Below, one piece after another: positions 53,119 to 62,774 of a stretch of 64,000 nt of DNA. A model generated the notes under the pieces. It had not been told where the DNA came from, made no database searches, and was given only the letters and a program-made list of their open reading frames with translations. A program made the translations under genes and the position numbers. This stretch comes from an uncultured Crocinitomix sp. Lineage in GTDB: Bacteria > Bacteroidota > Bacteroidia > Flavobacteriales_D > Crocinitomicaceae. Location of the stretch: NCBI GenBank assembly GCA_905478225.1, contig CAJQHR010000024.1, positions 1-64,000 of the forward strand, given 5' to 3'. Each line of letters opens with the position of its first letter. The stretch's first letter is position 1.

Positions 53119-53290
53119 TCATTGAATAGAATACGAGGCTTTTTCTAACCCTTTCTCATATACAGTCGAATCCAAAAGGGTAATTATTTTTTGGGTCAAC
53201 AATGCGATCGCCCTTGGGCAACCCAAGTGTTTCATGATTAACAAAGTTCTCCTTTGATGGCACAATCCCTTCACCGTTTGAGGATACTAA

Positions 53291-53325
53291 GGTCGTTAGT
53301 GAGTCTGTCGAGCTATCGAAGTGCC
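53291..53325 (-). repeat. Extragenic repeat copy 2, overlapping the dnaE end
   Basis: On the minus strand it reads GGGCACTTCGATAGC then TCGACAGACTCACTAACGACC. It resembles the copy at 29692-29716 and the widespread CACTTCGACA-GCTCAGTGACC element. The gene's last nine codons (GTSIARQTH and stop) are read from it. Confidence 0.52.
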
Positions 53326-56304
53326 CGAGTTGCCAAAAACTCCTTCACCCGCTCTTAAATTAGAATACCTTGGATCCTGAATAACGCCCAGTTTTTCCAT
53401 ATACTCCGCTTCAATAGTTACGCAATCAAAATCAGAAATAACTTTGCCTTTAACCTTGTAAATTCCTTTTCCTCTAAACGGATATTTCTTCGCAATATCT
53501 GGAAAATGAACCGTGTCTAACCATTCTCCCTCAGCATCCAAAAAAGTACCAAAAAACATTTTGTCTTGCTTGCTTGTTGTGGTGTTTTTAGAGTGAATTA
53601 GATAACCTTTTACCCAAACGGTGGCATTCTGATGTTGAAGCAAGTCCTTTGCTAAAATGACTTCGGTTTCGTCGGCTGTTGAAATACTGAAAGGACTGTA
53701 AAGAGGAAAACCAAGAATTTCCATTTGATCAAAAGCATCCTCTTCCCAAGTGCTGCTTAAAGGGGGGATTATGAATTCCACTTTTTCCACCCTAAAAAAA
53801 TCGGGCGTAAATTTCACCTTGGCGGTCTCTTTTGAAATTTTGAGGTGAGCTTCCCACATGAGTGTGCGTTTATTTTTAAGCGTAAAACGAAACGCGTCAA
53901 TTCGAATCAAAATGGCAATTTGTTCTAATGAAATAGGAACCCGATCAATAAATTCATCAAAATCTAAAAACGGGCCATTTTCCATTCTTTCGATTAAAAT
54001 TTTCCTTGCCGTTTCTGATCCAAAGGCATGTAATAAATGAAAACCGATATAAATATCTTTTCCGTAAATCCAGGTGTTTTGTAGGCTTTTATTGACACAG
54101 GGAGGATGAATTTCCGCGCCATATTTTCGGGCCTCATAAACATAGAGTTCCGTTCGGTAAAAACCGCCGTAATTATTGATGGTAGCCACCATATATTCTA
54201 AAGGATAATAGGCTTTTAAAAAAAGACTTTGGTAACTTTCCACCGCATAGGATGCCGAGTGTCCTTTAGCGAAAGCATAACCCGCAAAGCTTTCGGTTTG
54301 TCGCCAAACCTCGGCGGTAAGTTCATACGAATGTCCTTTTTCCGCACAATTCGCGAAAAATTTGGACTTCACCTGCTGGAATTCTTCTCTTGAACGATAT
54401 TTCCCAGACATGCCACGACGCATTTTATCGGCTTCACCTAATGTTAAGCCAGCAAAATAATGCGCCACTTTAATGACGTCTTCTTGATAAACCATTACAC
54501 CATAAGTTTCGGGCATAAGTTCCAATAAAACGGGATGCGCCTCTTTCCGTTTTTCAGGATGCCGATACCGTTGAATATAGGTTTGCATCATTCCTGATTT
54601 TGCGACGCCAGGACGAATAACAGAGCTAGCCGCAACTAAGCCTAAATAATTATCAACCTGGAGTTTTCGCAATAACATGCGCATGGCCGGTGATTCAACA
54701 TAAAAACAACCCACGGCTTCTGCATTTCGTAAAATATGTTTGATTTTTTCATCCGTTTTAAAGCGGTTAATGTCATCAATATCAATGGTGGCGTCTGTAG
54801 GATGGTTGTGTTGTACAATTTGCAAGGCCTCTTTTATTTTTCCTAACCCACGTTGACTTAAAATGTCAAATTTGTATAAACCTACATCCTCACAAACGTG
54901 CATATCAAACTGGATGGTGGGAAAACCTTTTGGCGGCATAAATGTAGCTGTGAAATGGCTGATGGGCTTTTCAGAAATTATAATTCCGCAGGAATGGATG
55001 CTTAAATGACTTGGAAAACCGTGAATGTATTTGCCATATCTTAAAACTAAATGAGCCAAATGTCCACTGTCAAATGAAGTGGTGTAGCCCCTGATTAACT
55101 GGTCCATTTCAGATTTGGGCAGACCAAAAACTTTACCCAATTCTCGAATTACAGCACGGTATTGAAATGTATTATAAGTAGCTACGAGTGCCACATTATT
55201 GAACCGCTTAAAAATATAGTCTGTAACGTCATCACGATCGGTCCATGAAAAATCAATGTCAAAATCGGGTGGATTGGTTCGGTAGAGGTTAATGAAGCGC
55301 TCAAAATAGAGATCTAATTCTATGGGGTCAACATTTGTAATGCGCAGCAAATAGGCAATTACACTGTTTGCGCCACTTCCTCTTCCAACATAAAAATAAC
55401 CTTTTCCACGGGCGTAGGTAACAATGTCCCAATTCATTAAAAAGTAAGAAACAAAGCCCATTTTTTGAATGGTATCCAGTTCATTTTTAATGCGTGAAAT
55501 AATTTCATCTGTTGATTTGGGGTAGCGATATTCAAGTCCCTCTGCGCATAGTTCTTTTAACAGGGCTAAGTCTCCCTCGGCGGTTCCGGTATATGTTTTT
55601 TGGTTTTGTGGTTCGGCGTTTTCTGAAAAATCAAAATCAATTTCGCTGGAATCAATAATATATTGCGTGTTTTTTATAACTGCTGGAAAATCTTCAAAGG
55701 CAGCAATCAATTCAGCTAGAACAATGATTTTATCGTGATCGCGGGCTTGCTCTGAGGGCGGTAATTTGCTTAATAATGTGTTATTGTCAATTGCGCGGAG
55801 TAAACGGTGGGCATTAAAGTCGCGCTTATTGCGAAAAGTAACGGTTTGTAGCATCACATATTTGGAGGTATCCATCTTTTTCAATCGAATATAATCTAGA
55901 TCACGCGGAGAAATTCCCACGTATTCGTTCGCTTTTAATTCCCACACTTTGTTTTTTTCAAAGGGGTAAACGATAAAGGCATTTTCGAAGTGGGGCGCCG
56001 TGCATTCTAGTTCAGTATCTCCATGCAAAACAGCTGTTAAATGAGCGTTTAAATTTTTAAATCCTTCATTATTTTTTGCAATGGCAACATAATATTGTTG
56101 TACACCTTTTCTAAAATCAATTCCTACAATTGGACGGATGTTAAATTTGGGAGCGATTCGAATAAATTCGAGACAGGCTGAGGTGGTATTAATATCAGTT
56201 AAAACTAGAGCTGAAGCGCCGTTTGAACTGGCTAATTCTAGCAAATTTTCGGGGCTAAAGGTACCGTATCGCAAACTGAAGTAGGTGTGCGTATTCAAAT
56301 ACAT
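53296..56304 (-). CDS. DNA polymerase III alpha subunit, short DnaE type
   Basis: 1002 residues, shorter than replicative DnaE (about 1160). The PHP domain is degenerate (NTHTYFSLRYGT has Asn in place of the first His). GRGSGANS at 307-314 and the catalytic PDFDIDF at 346-352 (Asp349 and Asp351) are intact. A thumb and helix-hairpin-helix region, and an OB-fold near 890-985 (TVWVKGYLIHSKNTTTSKQD), follow. Such short DnaE proteins often work in damage-induced mutagenesis with Y-family partners. The last nine residues are read from an extragenic repeat. Confidence 0.9.
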   Translation of the reverse strand: MYLNTHTYFSLRYGTFSPENLLELASSNGASALVLTDINTTSACLEFIRIAPKFNIRPIVGIDFRKGVQQYYVAIAKNNEGFKNLNAHLTAVLHGDTELECTAPHFENAFIVYPFEKNKVWELKANEYVGISPRDLDYIRLKKMDTSKYVMLQTVTFRNKRDFNAHRLLRAIDNNTLLSKLPPSEQARDHDKIIVLAELIAAFEDFPAVIKNTQYIIDSSEIDFDFSENAEPQNQKTYTGTAEGDLALLKELCAEGLEYRYPKSTDEIISRIKNELDTIQKMGFVSYFLMNWDIVTYARGKGYFYVGRGSGANSVIAYLLRITNVDPIELDLYFERFINLYRTNPPDFDIDFSWTDRDDVTDYIFKRFNNVALVATYNTFQYRAVIRELGKVFGLPKSEMDQLIRGYTTSFDSGHLAHLVLRYGKYIHGFPSHLSIHSCGIIISEKPISHFTATFMPPKGFPTIQFDMHVCEDVGLYKFDILSQRGLGKIKEALQIVQHNHPTDATIDIDDINRFKTDEKIKHILRNAEAVGCFYVESPAMRMLLRKLQVDNYLGLVAASSVIRPGVAKSGMMQTYIQRYRHPEKRKEAHPVLLELMPETYGVMVYQEDVIKVAHYFAGLTLGEADKMRRGMSGKYRSREEFQQVKSKFFANCAEKGHSYELTAEVWRQTESFAGYAFAKGHSASYAVESYQSLFLKAYYPLEYMVATINNYGGFYRTELYVYEARKYGAEIHPPCVNKSLQNTWIYGKDIYIGFHLLHAFGSETARKILIERMENGPFLDFDEFIDRVPISLEQIAILIRIDAFRFTLKNKRTLMWEAHLKISKETAKVKFTPDFFRVEKVEFIIPPLSSTWEEDAFDQMEILGFPLYSPFSISTADETEVILAKDLLQHQNATVWVKGYLIHSKNTTTSKQDKMFFGTFLDAEGEWLDTVHFPDIAKKYPFRGKGIYKVKGKVISDFDCVTIEAEYMEKLGVIQDPRYSNLRAGEGVFGNSGTSIARQTH

Positions 56305-56436
56305 ATGAATTAAAATGATTAGATTTTAATCATAAATGTATTAAAAATTAATCTATTTAACACGGCATTTTTTCCGAATAATCTCCTTTGGATTTCAAAA
56401 AAAGCTAAGTTGTTGGGATGGGTCTAATGTTTCGAG

Positions 56437-57711
56437 CTAACCTAAATCTTTTAACACCATGCGTGCCGTGTGACGTGATTTTTGCTCCAGCATGACATCT
56501 TTACCTACCGTAAGACGATCAATTGTTGGTTCGTCATAATGCCGAATGGTCACCAGTTCAAGGTTGGAATTGTATTTCACCAAATAGTCTTCTTGGAAAA
56601 AATCGACTAATTTTTTCAAGTTGATTTTTGAATGATCCACTACAAATGAAAAACTCACCGCCGAGTTCTGCATTAAGCTGACACGAATTTTTTCGGTGTT
56701 TAAATATCCAAAAATTCGCGCTAAATTTTCTTCAACAATGAACGAAAAATCACGCGGTGTTAATGAGATTAAAGTTTGGTTCATTTTGAATATGAATGAC
56801 GGAATATTGTCATCAAATGCAAGCGATTCTTGTATGATTGAACCAGGTTCATTCGGATTGATAAACGATTTAATGTGCAACGGAATTGTTTTTCGCTTGA
56901 GTGGCTGAATGGTTTTTGGGTGAATAACGGACGCGCCAAAATAAGCCAATTCAATTGCTTCTTTAAAGGATATTTTTTCCAATAAAACCGTATTGTCAAA
57001 ATATTTCGGATCGGCATTGAGCATACCCGGAACATCTTTCCAAATAGTAACATCTTCCGCGTTTAAACAATAGGCAAAAATCGCAGCCGTAAAATCTGAC
57101 CCTTCTCGGCCAAGTGTTGTAGTTTTTCCTCCTATTTCATGTCCTATAAATCCTTGTGTTACAGCAATGCGATTTCCGTTCTCGAAAACAGAATTAATTT
57201 CTGCTTGAATCAAATTTTCAGAGATTTCCCAATCCACTCTTCCTTCTCTCCAACGGTCATTTGTTCGAATCAATTTTCGTGCATCTACCCAAGTAGATTT
57301 GAAATTCTCGCTTTGTAAATATTCATTTATAATTTTGGTAGAAAGAACCTCTCCAAAAGAAATGATTTGGTCATATTCAAAATCATAATCGCCAAAAGGT
57401 TGACAACATTTATCTGATAACTGATTAAATATAGCAGAAATCTCAGTTAAAAATGATGTGTTTTGATTTAGTCCTAATCCTTGGATAATCTCTAAATGAA
57501 AGTCTTTTAATGCAGAGATAAGGGTTTCAATTTCGTCTTTATTTCCTTTTGAAAAGGCTTCAACAATTCCTTCTAAAGCATTGGTAGTTTTCCCCATGGC
57601 AGAAACCACAACAACCAACTGATCATCTTCATGCAAGCGTAATATTTTACCCACATTAATAACCGAATTAAAGTCTTTTACCGAAGCACCGCCAAATTTA
57701 AAAATTCGCAT
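56437..57711 (-). CDS. Aspartate kinase
   Basis: 424 residues from ATG 57711 (MRIFKFGGASVKDF); the longer frame to 57771 overlaps a TATTTTTG promoter box and is rejected. KFGGASV is the nucleotide-binding signature. TTTLGREGSDFTAAIFAYC and WKDVPGMLNADPKYF complete the active site. A C-terminal ACT-type part (about 290-400) gives feedback control. It phosphorylates aspartate on the way to lysine, threonine and methionine. It is monofunctional. It lies upstream of dnaE on the same strand, 132 bases away. Confidence 0.93.
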   Translation of the reverse strand: MRIFKFGGASVKDFNSVINVGKILRLHEDDQLVVVVSAMGKTTNALEGIVEAFSKGNKDEIETLISALKDFHLEIIQGLGLNQNTSFLTEISAIFNQLSDKCCQPFGDYDFEYDQIISFGEVLSTKIINEYLQSENFKSTWVDARKLIRTNDRWREGRVDWEISENLIQAEINSVFENGNRIAVTQGFIGHEIGGKTTTLGREGSDFTAAIFAYCLNAEDVTIWKDVPGMLNADPKYFDNTVLLEKISFKEAIELAYFGASVIHPKTIQPLKRKTIPLHIKSFINPNEPGSIIQESLAFDDNIPSFIFKMNQTLISLTPRDFSFIVEENLARIFGYLNTEKIRVSLMQNSAVSFSFVVDHSKINLKKLVDFFQEDYLVKYNSNLELVTIRHYDEPTIDRLTVGKDVMLEQKSRHTARMVLKDLG

Positions 57712-57950
57712 TTCTAATTTTTTTACAAAAATAGCAGGTTTGAAAATACTTTTTACAATAAAATGGAGCATTTATATTATTTATCACATATAAGCTATTA
57801 TTTGTTCATTATTCAGGCGCAGACCCATGCTTAATGCAAGATAATTCAAATAAGATTTTTATATTTATGCGTTGAAAAAGAGTGAATTGGGTATATTTAA
57901 TTACCCAAGGTTTTGACGAGTAATTAAAAGAATGCAGAATTTTAACAATT

Positions 57951-57990
57951 CTTGTCACCTTTTAACGATTCTTTTCGTTTAAAGGACAAG
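57951..57990 (+). promoter_or_regulatory. Stem-loop in the leader of the SprB-repeat gene
   Basis: CCTTTTAACGA and TCGTTTAAAGG pair with one mismatch around a short loop, extended by CTTGTC/ACAAG. Two copies of TTTTAACRATTCTT flank it. It is 24 bases before the ATG at 58015 and could control translation or bind a regulator. No T-run follows. Confidence 0.4.
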
Positions 57991-58014
57991 TGTATAACTT
58001 AATAAACCCCAACA

Positions 58015-61000
58015 ATGATAAAAACTATGAATTTAGGAAAGGTATTTACCTTAGTAGTTGGATTGTTTTTTTCGTCCGGAATTTTATTTTCGCAAGAAAT
58101 TTGTGACAATGGGATAGATGATGACGGAGATGGATTGGTCGATTGTCTCGACCCTGATTGTATTGATGATGAAGACGCCTGTCCAGCATTCGGTTTCCCG
58201 GGAAGTTGTTTGCCAATTGGATATATTCCAGATATTACAGGAACAGACGGAGGATTTAAAGAAGGGGGGACTACTGATGATGTAACCATTCCAATTCCTG
58301 CTTCAACAAATCGTGCTTCATTAATCATTCAAGGGGTTTACCAACAAGCACCTGTAGATGCCTTAACTGGTGTTGATGATTTGAATCATGCACAGGAAAG
58401 AATCGTTTGGGGACGTGTTGAACTGGATTTAGATAATGGCGAATCTTCAGGTTGGGTAGAATATTCGGTTAACAATCATGAATCAAAAAGATTTTCATGG
58501 GTAGATCAACCCATGGGACCAGATTATACAGATACGTATACTAGAGTTGGGCACGACTTTGCGGAACTGCCAGATTTTGAATTTGTTTTTGATTATACTG
58601 CTGATGATATTATTATAGGTTGTTCAGAGGCAGATGTTGACATTTCGTATTACTCTATTTTTTATGGAAATTTTGACAGCCAAAGTTTGACAAGTACTCC
58701 TGGCGCGGATCCAACTCAGTATCCGGTTTATTACGACGCAGGGATTGATCCTGTAAATTTAATTGCTGAAGTTGACCTTTTAACAGGAGATGATGCACCT
58801 GATTATTTACAGATTAGAGCAATCGGAATTAACCAAAATAGATACGGTAACAGTGGTGTTTTGGTTCAGGATACGCGTGAAGAAGCTATGTCTATCAAAT
58901 ACATTATTATTGATATGGCAACCATGACGGCTTCTGGAAATTTAACAGTTAATAATGGTAATATCCCAGATATGAATACCTCATTCACATTCTCTGATTA
59001 TGATGTAACTAGTGGTGATCCAATTACTGCAGACGCTACGTTATTGGGGGATAGTGAAGGTAATATATCACCGCCAAATCAAATTGCCATCTGTGACATG
59101 ACACTTGAAATTGTCGGTGATCAATTGATCATGACGCGAAGTGATGTCCATGGCGCCGATTTTAATGAAATTTATTATGTAGAATTTTTACGTTATTCAG
59201 ATCAGCCATATACATCAAGTTTCTATTTAACTCAAAATGCGTATCAAGGACCAGATGAACTTGGTTTTGATCCAGGAGGTTCTGATGATGGTGTAAGTGT
59301 AGATGGTTTTGTGGATTTTATAATTCCTCCTGGAAGTAAAAGAGGCTATTTAGAGATTAGAGCAAATGGATTGTGGAGCCCATGGGATCTTTCAGCTTAT
59401 GAAGGTCCAGCGCCAACAAATACAAATCGGACCAACGGAAACCAAATGTATGCATTTACAGAGGTTAATTTTGATTTAGAAGAAACTACAGGATATTTTG
59501 TGACCATTACAACTTCAACACAGCAGCAATTGTATGCTTGGCAAGAAATTCCAATTGATCCAGATATTGATATTACCGACTTGGATATTTATGGACAACT
59601 TCCAAATTCTGATGAACGCCTTAACTTCGAAATTATCGAACCAAATATTTTCCGTGTTCATCTTGAAAATGATAAAATTGCATACGAACGAGTGTTAAAC
59701 ATGACTTTCTTAGGTTCAAAAGTGAATTTGGTTTACAGTACATTTACGCATAATGATGAATTAACTACAGGTTGTGACAGTGTTCACTATACCATGGAAA
59801 TTTGTAATTCAGGTGGAGCCGACTTAACTGTTCCAGTCCCGGTTTCGTTTTACACGGCCGATCCAACCGTTGATCCAACTGCAATTTATTTGCACACAAC
59901 GGTTTATGATTTAGATATTGATCAAGGTCAATGTCAAACGTTTGATTTTGCAATTGATATTAGTGCACTTGGCGGTGCATTAGTTGGGGACATTACTATT
60001 GTATTAAATGATGATGGTAGTTTTGCTGGTGCTCCTGGTACAGTCATTCCTGGCATTTTTGATGCTAACGATTTGGCAGATCAAGATAGTGATGTGTTAG
60101 AATGTGAGTATGTCTATAATATCATTAGCTCGCCATACGAATTAACATTGCCACCTGAGCCAACAATTACATTTAATGATGATTTATTCATTATTTGCCC
60201 GTCAGAAGAAGCCTATATTGTCGCTGAAGATATTGATGGAACATTTGGGGACCTGATTTATGAATGGGCACCGGAGTTTGGTGATACAGATGAAATAACG
60301 GTTTCGCCAGATGTAACTACTTGGTACTATTTAACAGTTACAGATGAGTGTCACACAGTAACCGATTCAGTGAAAGTTGAAATTGGTAGTGTTGATGTTG
60401 ATGATATAGTTATGCTTGAGGCTGAGGTTTGCCCTGGCGTTCCTGGTTTATTGGGCGGAATTACCATTCTTCCGGATGATCCAGGTTGGACATATACGCT
60501 TTCAGGAGGTGGAGATGTTTGGGGCCCAACGGGCGACAACGTTTTTCCTGATCTAGCCGGAGGTATTTTTTACTTATTAAATATTGTGGATGAAGATGGT
60601 TGTTTCTTAGATACATCAATTTATGTTGGGTTAGGAGACAATGTGGTAACAGCAGATTTTGTTTTGGACAGTTTACGAGATGTCTCCTGTTTTGGTGCAA
60701 ATGATGGTGGTGCTTATGTTGAAAATATTGATGGCGGAATTTCACCGCCTTTCACTGTAATTTGGTCGACTATTGCGGGTCCATTTGACGCCACACCTGC
60801 TATTCCAATTGGTGGAAATGATGATATTGACAATTTGTTTGGAGATACTTGGACAGTCACTATTTTAGATGAAGAGGGATGTGCTTGGTCACAAGTGTTT
60901 GATATTTTTGAGCCGGATTTATTAACAATAGATATTATTTTTAATAATCCAACCTGTTTCGAATTTTCTGATGGTTCCGTAACGGTGAATGCACTTGGCG

Positions 61001-62271
61001 GAAATGACGGAAAGATTTATGAGATTAGAGACGAAGCCGGAACTTTACTGAATGTTGACAATTCGAACACGGCAAATACTTTAGGTGATGGAACTTATAC
61101 GGTAACCGTTACAGATGAAAACGGATGTACGGCTACTGGTTCAGTTACACTCGTTCATCCAGATCAAATTACAATTGATCTTGTTTTGATAGATCCACTT
61201 TGTTATGGGTTTGCAACAGGACAAGCTGAAGTTACGGCTGTATACAACAATACGGGTGATGACGCATTAGTAAGTTATTACTGGGCACCAAATCCTCCTG
61301 GTACAGATGGTATAGGAGCAAATACATTGGTTGATTTACCTGCGGGTGATTATGTGTTAACCATCAATGATGAAAACGGTTGTTCAAATACATTTGATTT
61401 TACCATCAATCAACCCGACTCACTTTATTTTGTAGAGTTAGACACTAAAGATGCTTATTGTAGATTGTTTGGATATCAGTCAGGTAATGGGGTTGTTTTT
61501 GGAGCGGCTGCCGGCGGTACTCCTGATTATACTTATCAATGGTTAAATCTTGATGAAGAGACGTTTACTGACGCATCTACTTGGGGTGGTTTAAATCCTG
61601 GCGAATATCGCTTAACAGTTTTTGATGACAATGGATGTATCTTAACTGAAACTGTAACGCTTGACTCTGTGAATCCAATAGCATCATTTACGGTTGATTC
61701 TCCTCAATTAAATGAAGATTGTAAAGGAACTGCTGATGTAGAGGTTGCGTTTACAAATACTTCTGAAAATTATGCAAATCCTGAAAATCCTTTTGCTGAT
61801 CCAAGATTCCATTGGAATTTAGATAGCCCGCAAGGAGATTGGTACATAACGGATGATGTCAATGAAGTGATGGACACAACCTATGAGGCGCGTGGTGAGA
61901 GTTATGAAGTTGAGGTCTGCCTAGTCGCTCAGAATAAAAACGGATGTAAAGATACAGCATGTAAAATCATAACTATTTTTGAACCTATTGCTTTAGACGA
62001 GGTGAATATTTTCAGTCCTGATGGAGACGGTATTAATGATGAATTTACCTTTGAGTTTAAATCGAAGTCAATTTCTGAATTTGAATGTGTCATCTTGAAC
62101 AGATGGGGAATTAAAGTAGGCGAGTTAAATGCGATAACTGAAGGTTGGGATGGATCTGATATGAACGGAGATCCTTGTAACGACGGCGTTTATTTCTATA
62201 AGTTCATTGCAACTGCTGATAATGGAGAAACAATCAAACGACAAGGGACAATTACAATTGTTGGAAAATAA
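58015..62271 (+). CDS. Large SprB-repeat surface protein with T9SS type B domain
   Basis: 1418 residues. Signal peptide (NLGKVFTLVVGLFFSSGIL, cleavage near LFSQ), then a calcium-binding ICDNGIDDDGDGLVDC segment of the MopE type. Large beta-rich domains follow (about 50-700), then SprB repeats from about residue 880 (VSCFGANDGGAYVE, PTCFEFSDGSVTVN, PLCYGFATGQAEVT). The C-terminal sorting domain reads EVNIFSPDGDGINDEFTF, LNRWGIKV and GTITIVGK. SprB-type proteins are mobile adhesins in gliding. Surface location by T9SS. Free-standing, followed by a small overlapping gene. Confidence 0.92.
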   Translation: MIKTMNLGKVFTLVVGLFFSSGILFSQEICDNGIDDDGDGLVDCLDPDCIDDEDACPAFGFPGSCLPIGYIPDITGTDGGFKEGGTTDDVTIPIPASTNRASLIIQGVYQQAPVDALTGVDDLNHAQERIVWGRVELDLDNGESSGWVEYSVNNHESKRFSWVDQPMGPDYTDTYTRVGHDFAELPDFEFVFDYTADDIIIGCSEADVDISYYSIFYGNFDSQSLTSTPGADPTQYPVYYDAGIDPVNLIAEVDLLTGDDAPDYLQIRAIGINQNRYGNSGVLVQDTREEAMSIKYIIIDMATMTASGNLTVNNGNIPDMNTSFTFSDYDVTSGDPITADATLLGDSEGNISPPNQIAICDMTLEIVGDQLIMTRSDVHGADFNEIYYVEFLRYSDQPYTSSFYLTQNAYQGPDELGFDPGGSDDGVSVDGFVDFIIPPGSKRGYLEIRANGLWSPWDLSAYEGPAPTNTNRTNGNQMYAFTEVNFDLEETTGYFVTITTSTQQQLYAWQEIPIDPDIDITDLDIYGQLPNSDERLNFEIIEPNIFRVHLENDKIAYERVLNMTFLGSKVNLVYSTFTHNDELTTGCDSVHYTMEICNSGGADLTVPVPVSFYTADPTVDPTAIYLHTTVYDLDIDQGQCQTFDFAIDISALGGALVGDITIVLNDDGSFAGAPGTVIPGIFDANDLADQDSDVLECEYVYNIISSPYELTLPPEPTITFNDDLFIICPSEEAYIVAEDIDGTFGDLIYEWAPEFGDTDEITVSPDVTTWYYLTVTDECHTVTDSVKVEIGSVDVDDIVMLEAEVCPGVPGLLGGITILPDDPGWTYTLSGGGDVWGPTGDNVFPDLAGGIFYLLNIVDEDGCFLDTSIYVGLGDNVVTADFVLDSLRDVSCFGANDGGAYVENIDGGISPPFTVIWSTIAGPFDATPAIPIGGNDDIDNLFGDTWTVTILDEEGCAWSQVFDIFEPDLLTIDIIFNNPTCFEFSDGSVTVNALGGNDGKIYEIRDEAGTLLNVDNSNTANTLGDGTYTVTVTDENGCTATGSVTLVHPDQITIDLVLIDPLCYGFATGQAEVTAVYNNTGDDALVSYYWAPNPPGTDGIGANTLVDLPAGDYVLTINDENGCSNTFDFTINQPDSLYFVELDTKDAYCRLFGYQSGNGVVFGAAAGGTPDYTYQWLNLDEETFTDASTWGGLNPGEYRLTVFDDNGCILTETVTLDSVNPIASFTVDSPQLNEDCKGTADVEVAFTNTSENYANPENPFADPRFHWNLDSPQGDWYITDDVNEVMDTTYEARGESYEVEVCLVAQNKNGCKDTACKIITIFEPIALDEVNIFSPDGDGINDEFTFEFKSKSISEFECVILNRWGIKVGELNAITEGWDGSDMNGDPCNDGVYFYKFIATADNGETIKRQGTITIVGK

Positions 62272-62593
62272 CTCTACTGAGTTTGCTAACAATACGTGTG
62301 CCCAAATCAATAAAGATCTCCAGGGGGTTTCTTTAGCCATGGTTGCTTTGAATAATATTGAGGCGCCCACTATTCTTGAACATTTAATACATCAACTAAA
62401 TCCTATTCTGGAAAACTTAGCCGAACAAGGTAAATTGTCCCAATTCATTTATTTGGTCGATCTTAATGAACGTGAATTCAAAAATTCATTTGCTCAACAA
62501 GATTTTAGTGAATTAAGTTATTTGGTTATTAAAAGAGAAGCCCAAAAGGTGTATTTAAAAAACAAATTCAGGCATTACGGTGCCCTCGAATAA
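62261..62593 (+). CDS. Small hypothetical protein overlapping the SprB-repeat gene
   Basis: 110 residues from a TTG at 62261, inside the last codons of the upstream gene; an ATG at 62222 is an alternative. The sequence ENNSTEFANNTCAQINKDLQ, PTILEHLIHQLNPILENLAE, FSELSYLVIKREAQKVYLKN is mostly helical, with no signal or membrane segment. No family recognised, though its position just ahead of sucA could be conserved in relatives. The 11-base overlap suggests translational coupling to the surface-protein gene. Confidence 0.6.
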   Translation: MENNSTEFANNTCAQINKDLQGVSLAMVALNNIEAPTILEHLIHQLNPILENLAEQGKLSQFIYLVDLNEREFKNSFAQQDFSELSYLVIKREAQKVYLKNKFRHYGALE

Positions 62594-62738
62594 TGGTGCT
62601 TAATCGTCTGATTTTAAGTTCTTTAAGAGTCGGATCCGGCGGATTCACATATAATGCGTAATTTTCAATAATTGTAGGTCTCACATATTCTGAGATAATT
62701 ATTATAACCTAAAAAATTACTGGTGTATAGATAATTTT

Positions 62739-62746
62739 TACATTTG
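62739..62746 (+). promoter_or_regulatory. TAnnTTTG box upstream of sucA
   Basis: TACATTTG lies 28 bases before the sucA ATG. The -33 region is weak (TTAC-TGG). Probable promoter of sucA. Confidence 0.42.
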
Positions 62747-62774
62747 TAATAATAGTGGTAATTGAAGAAAAATA

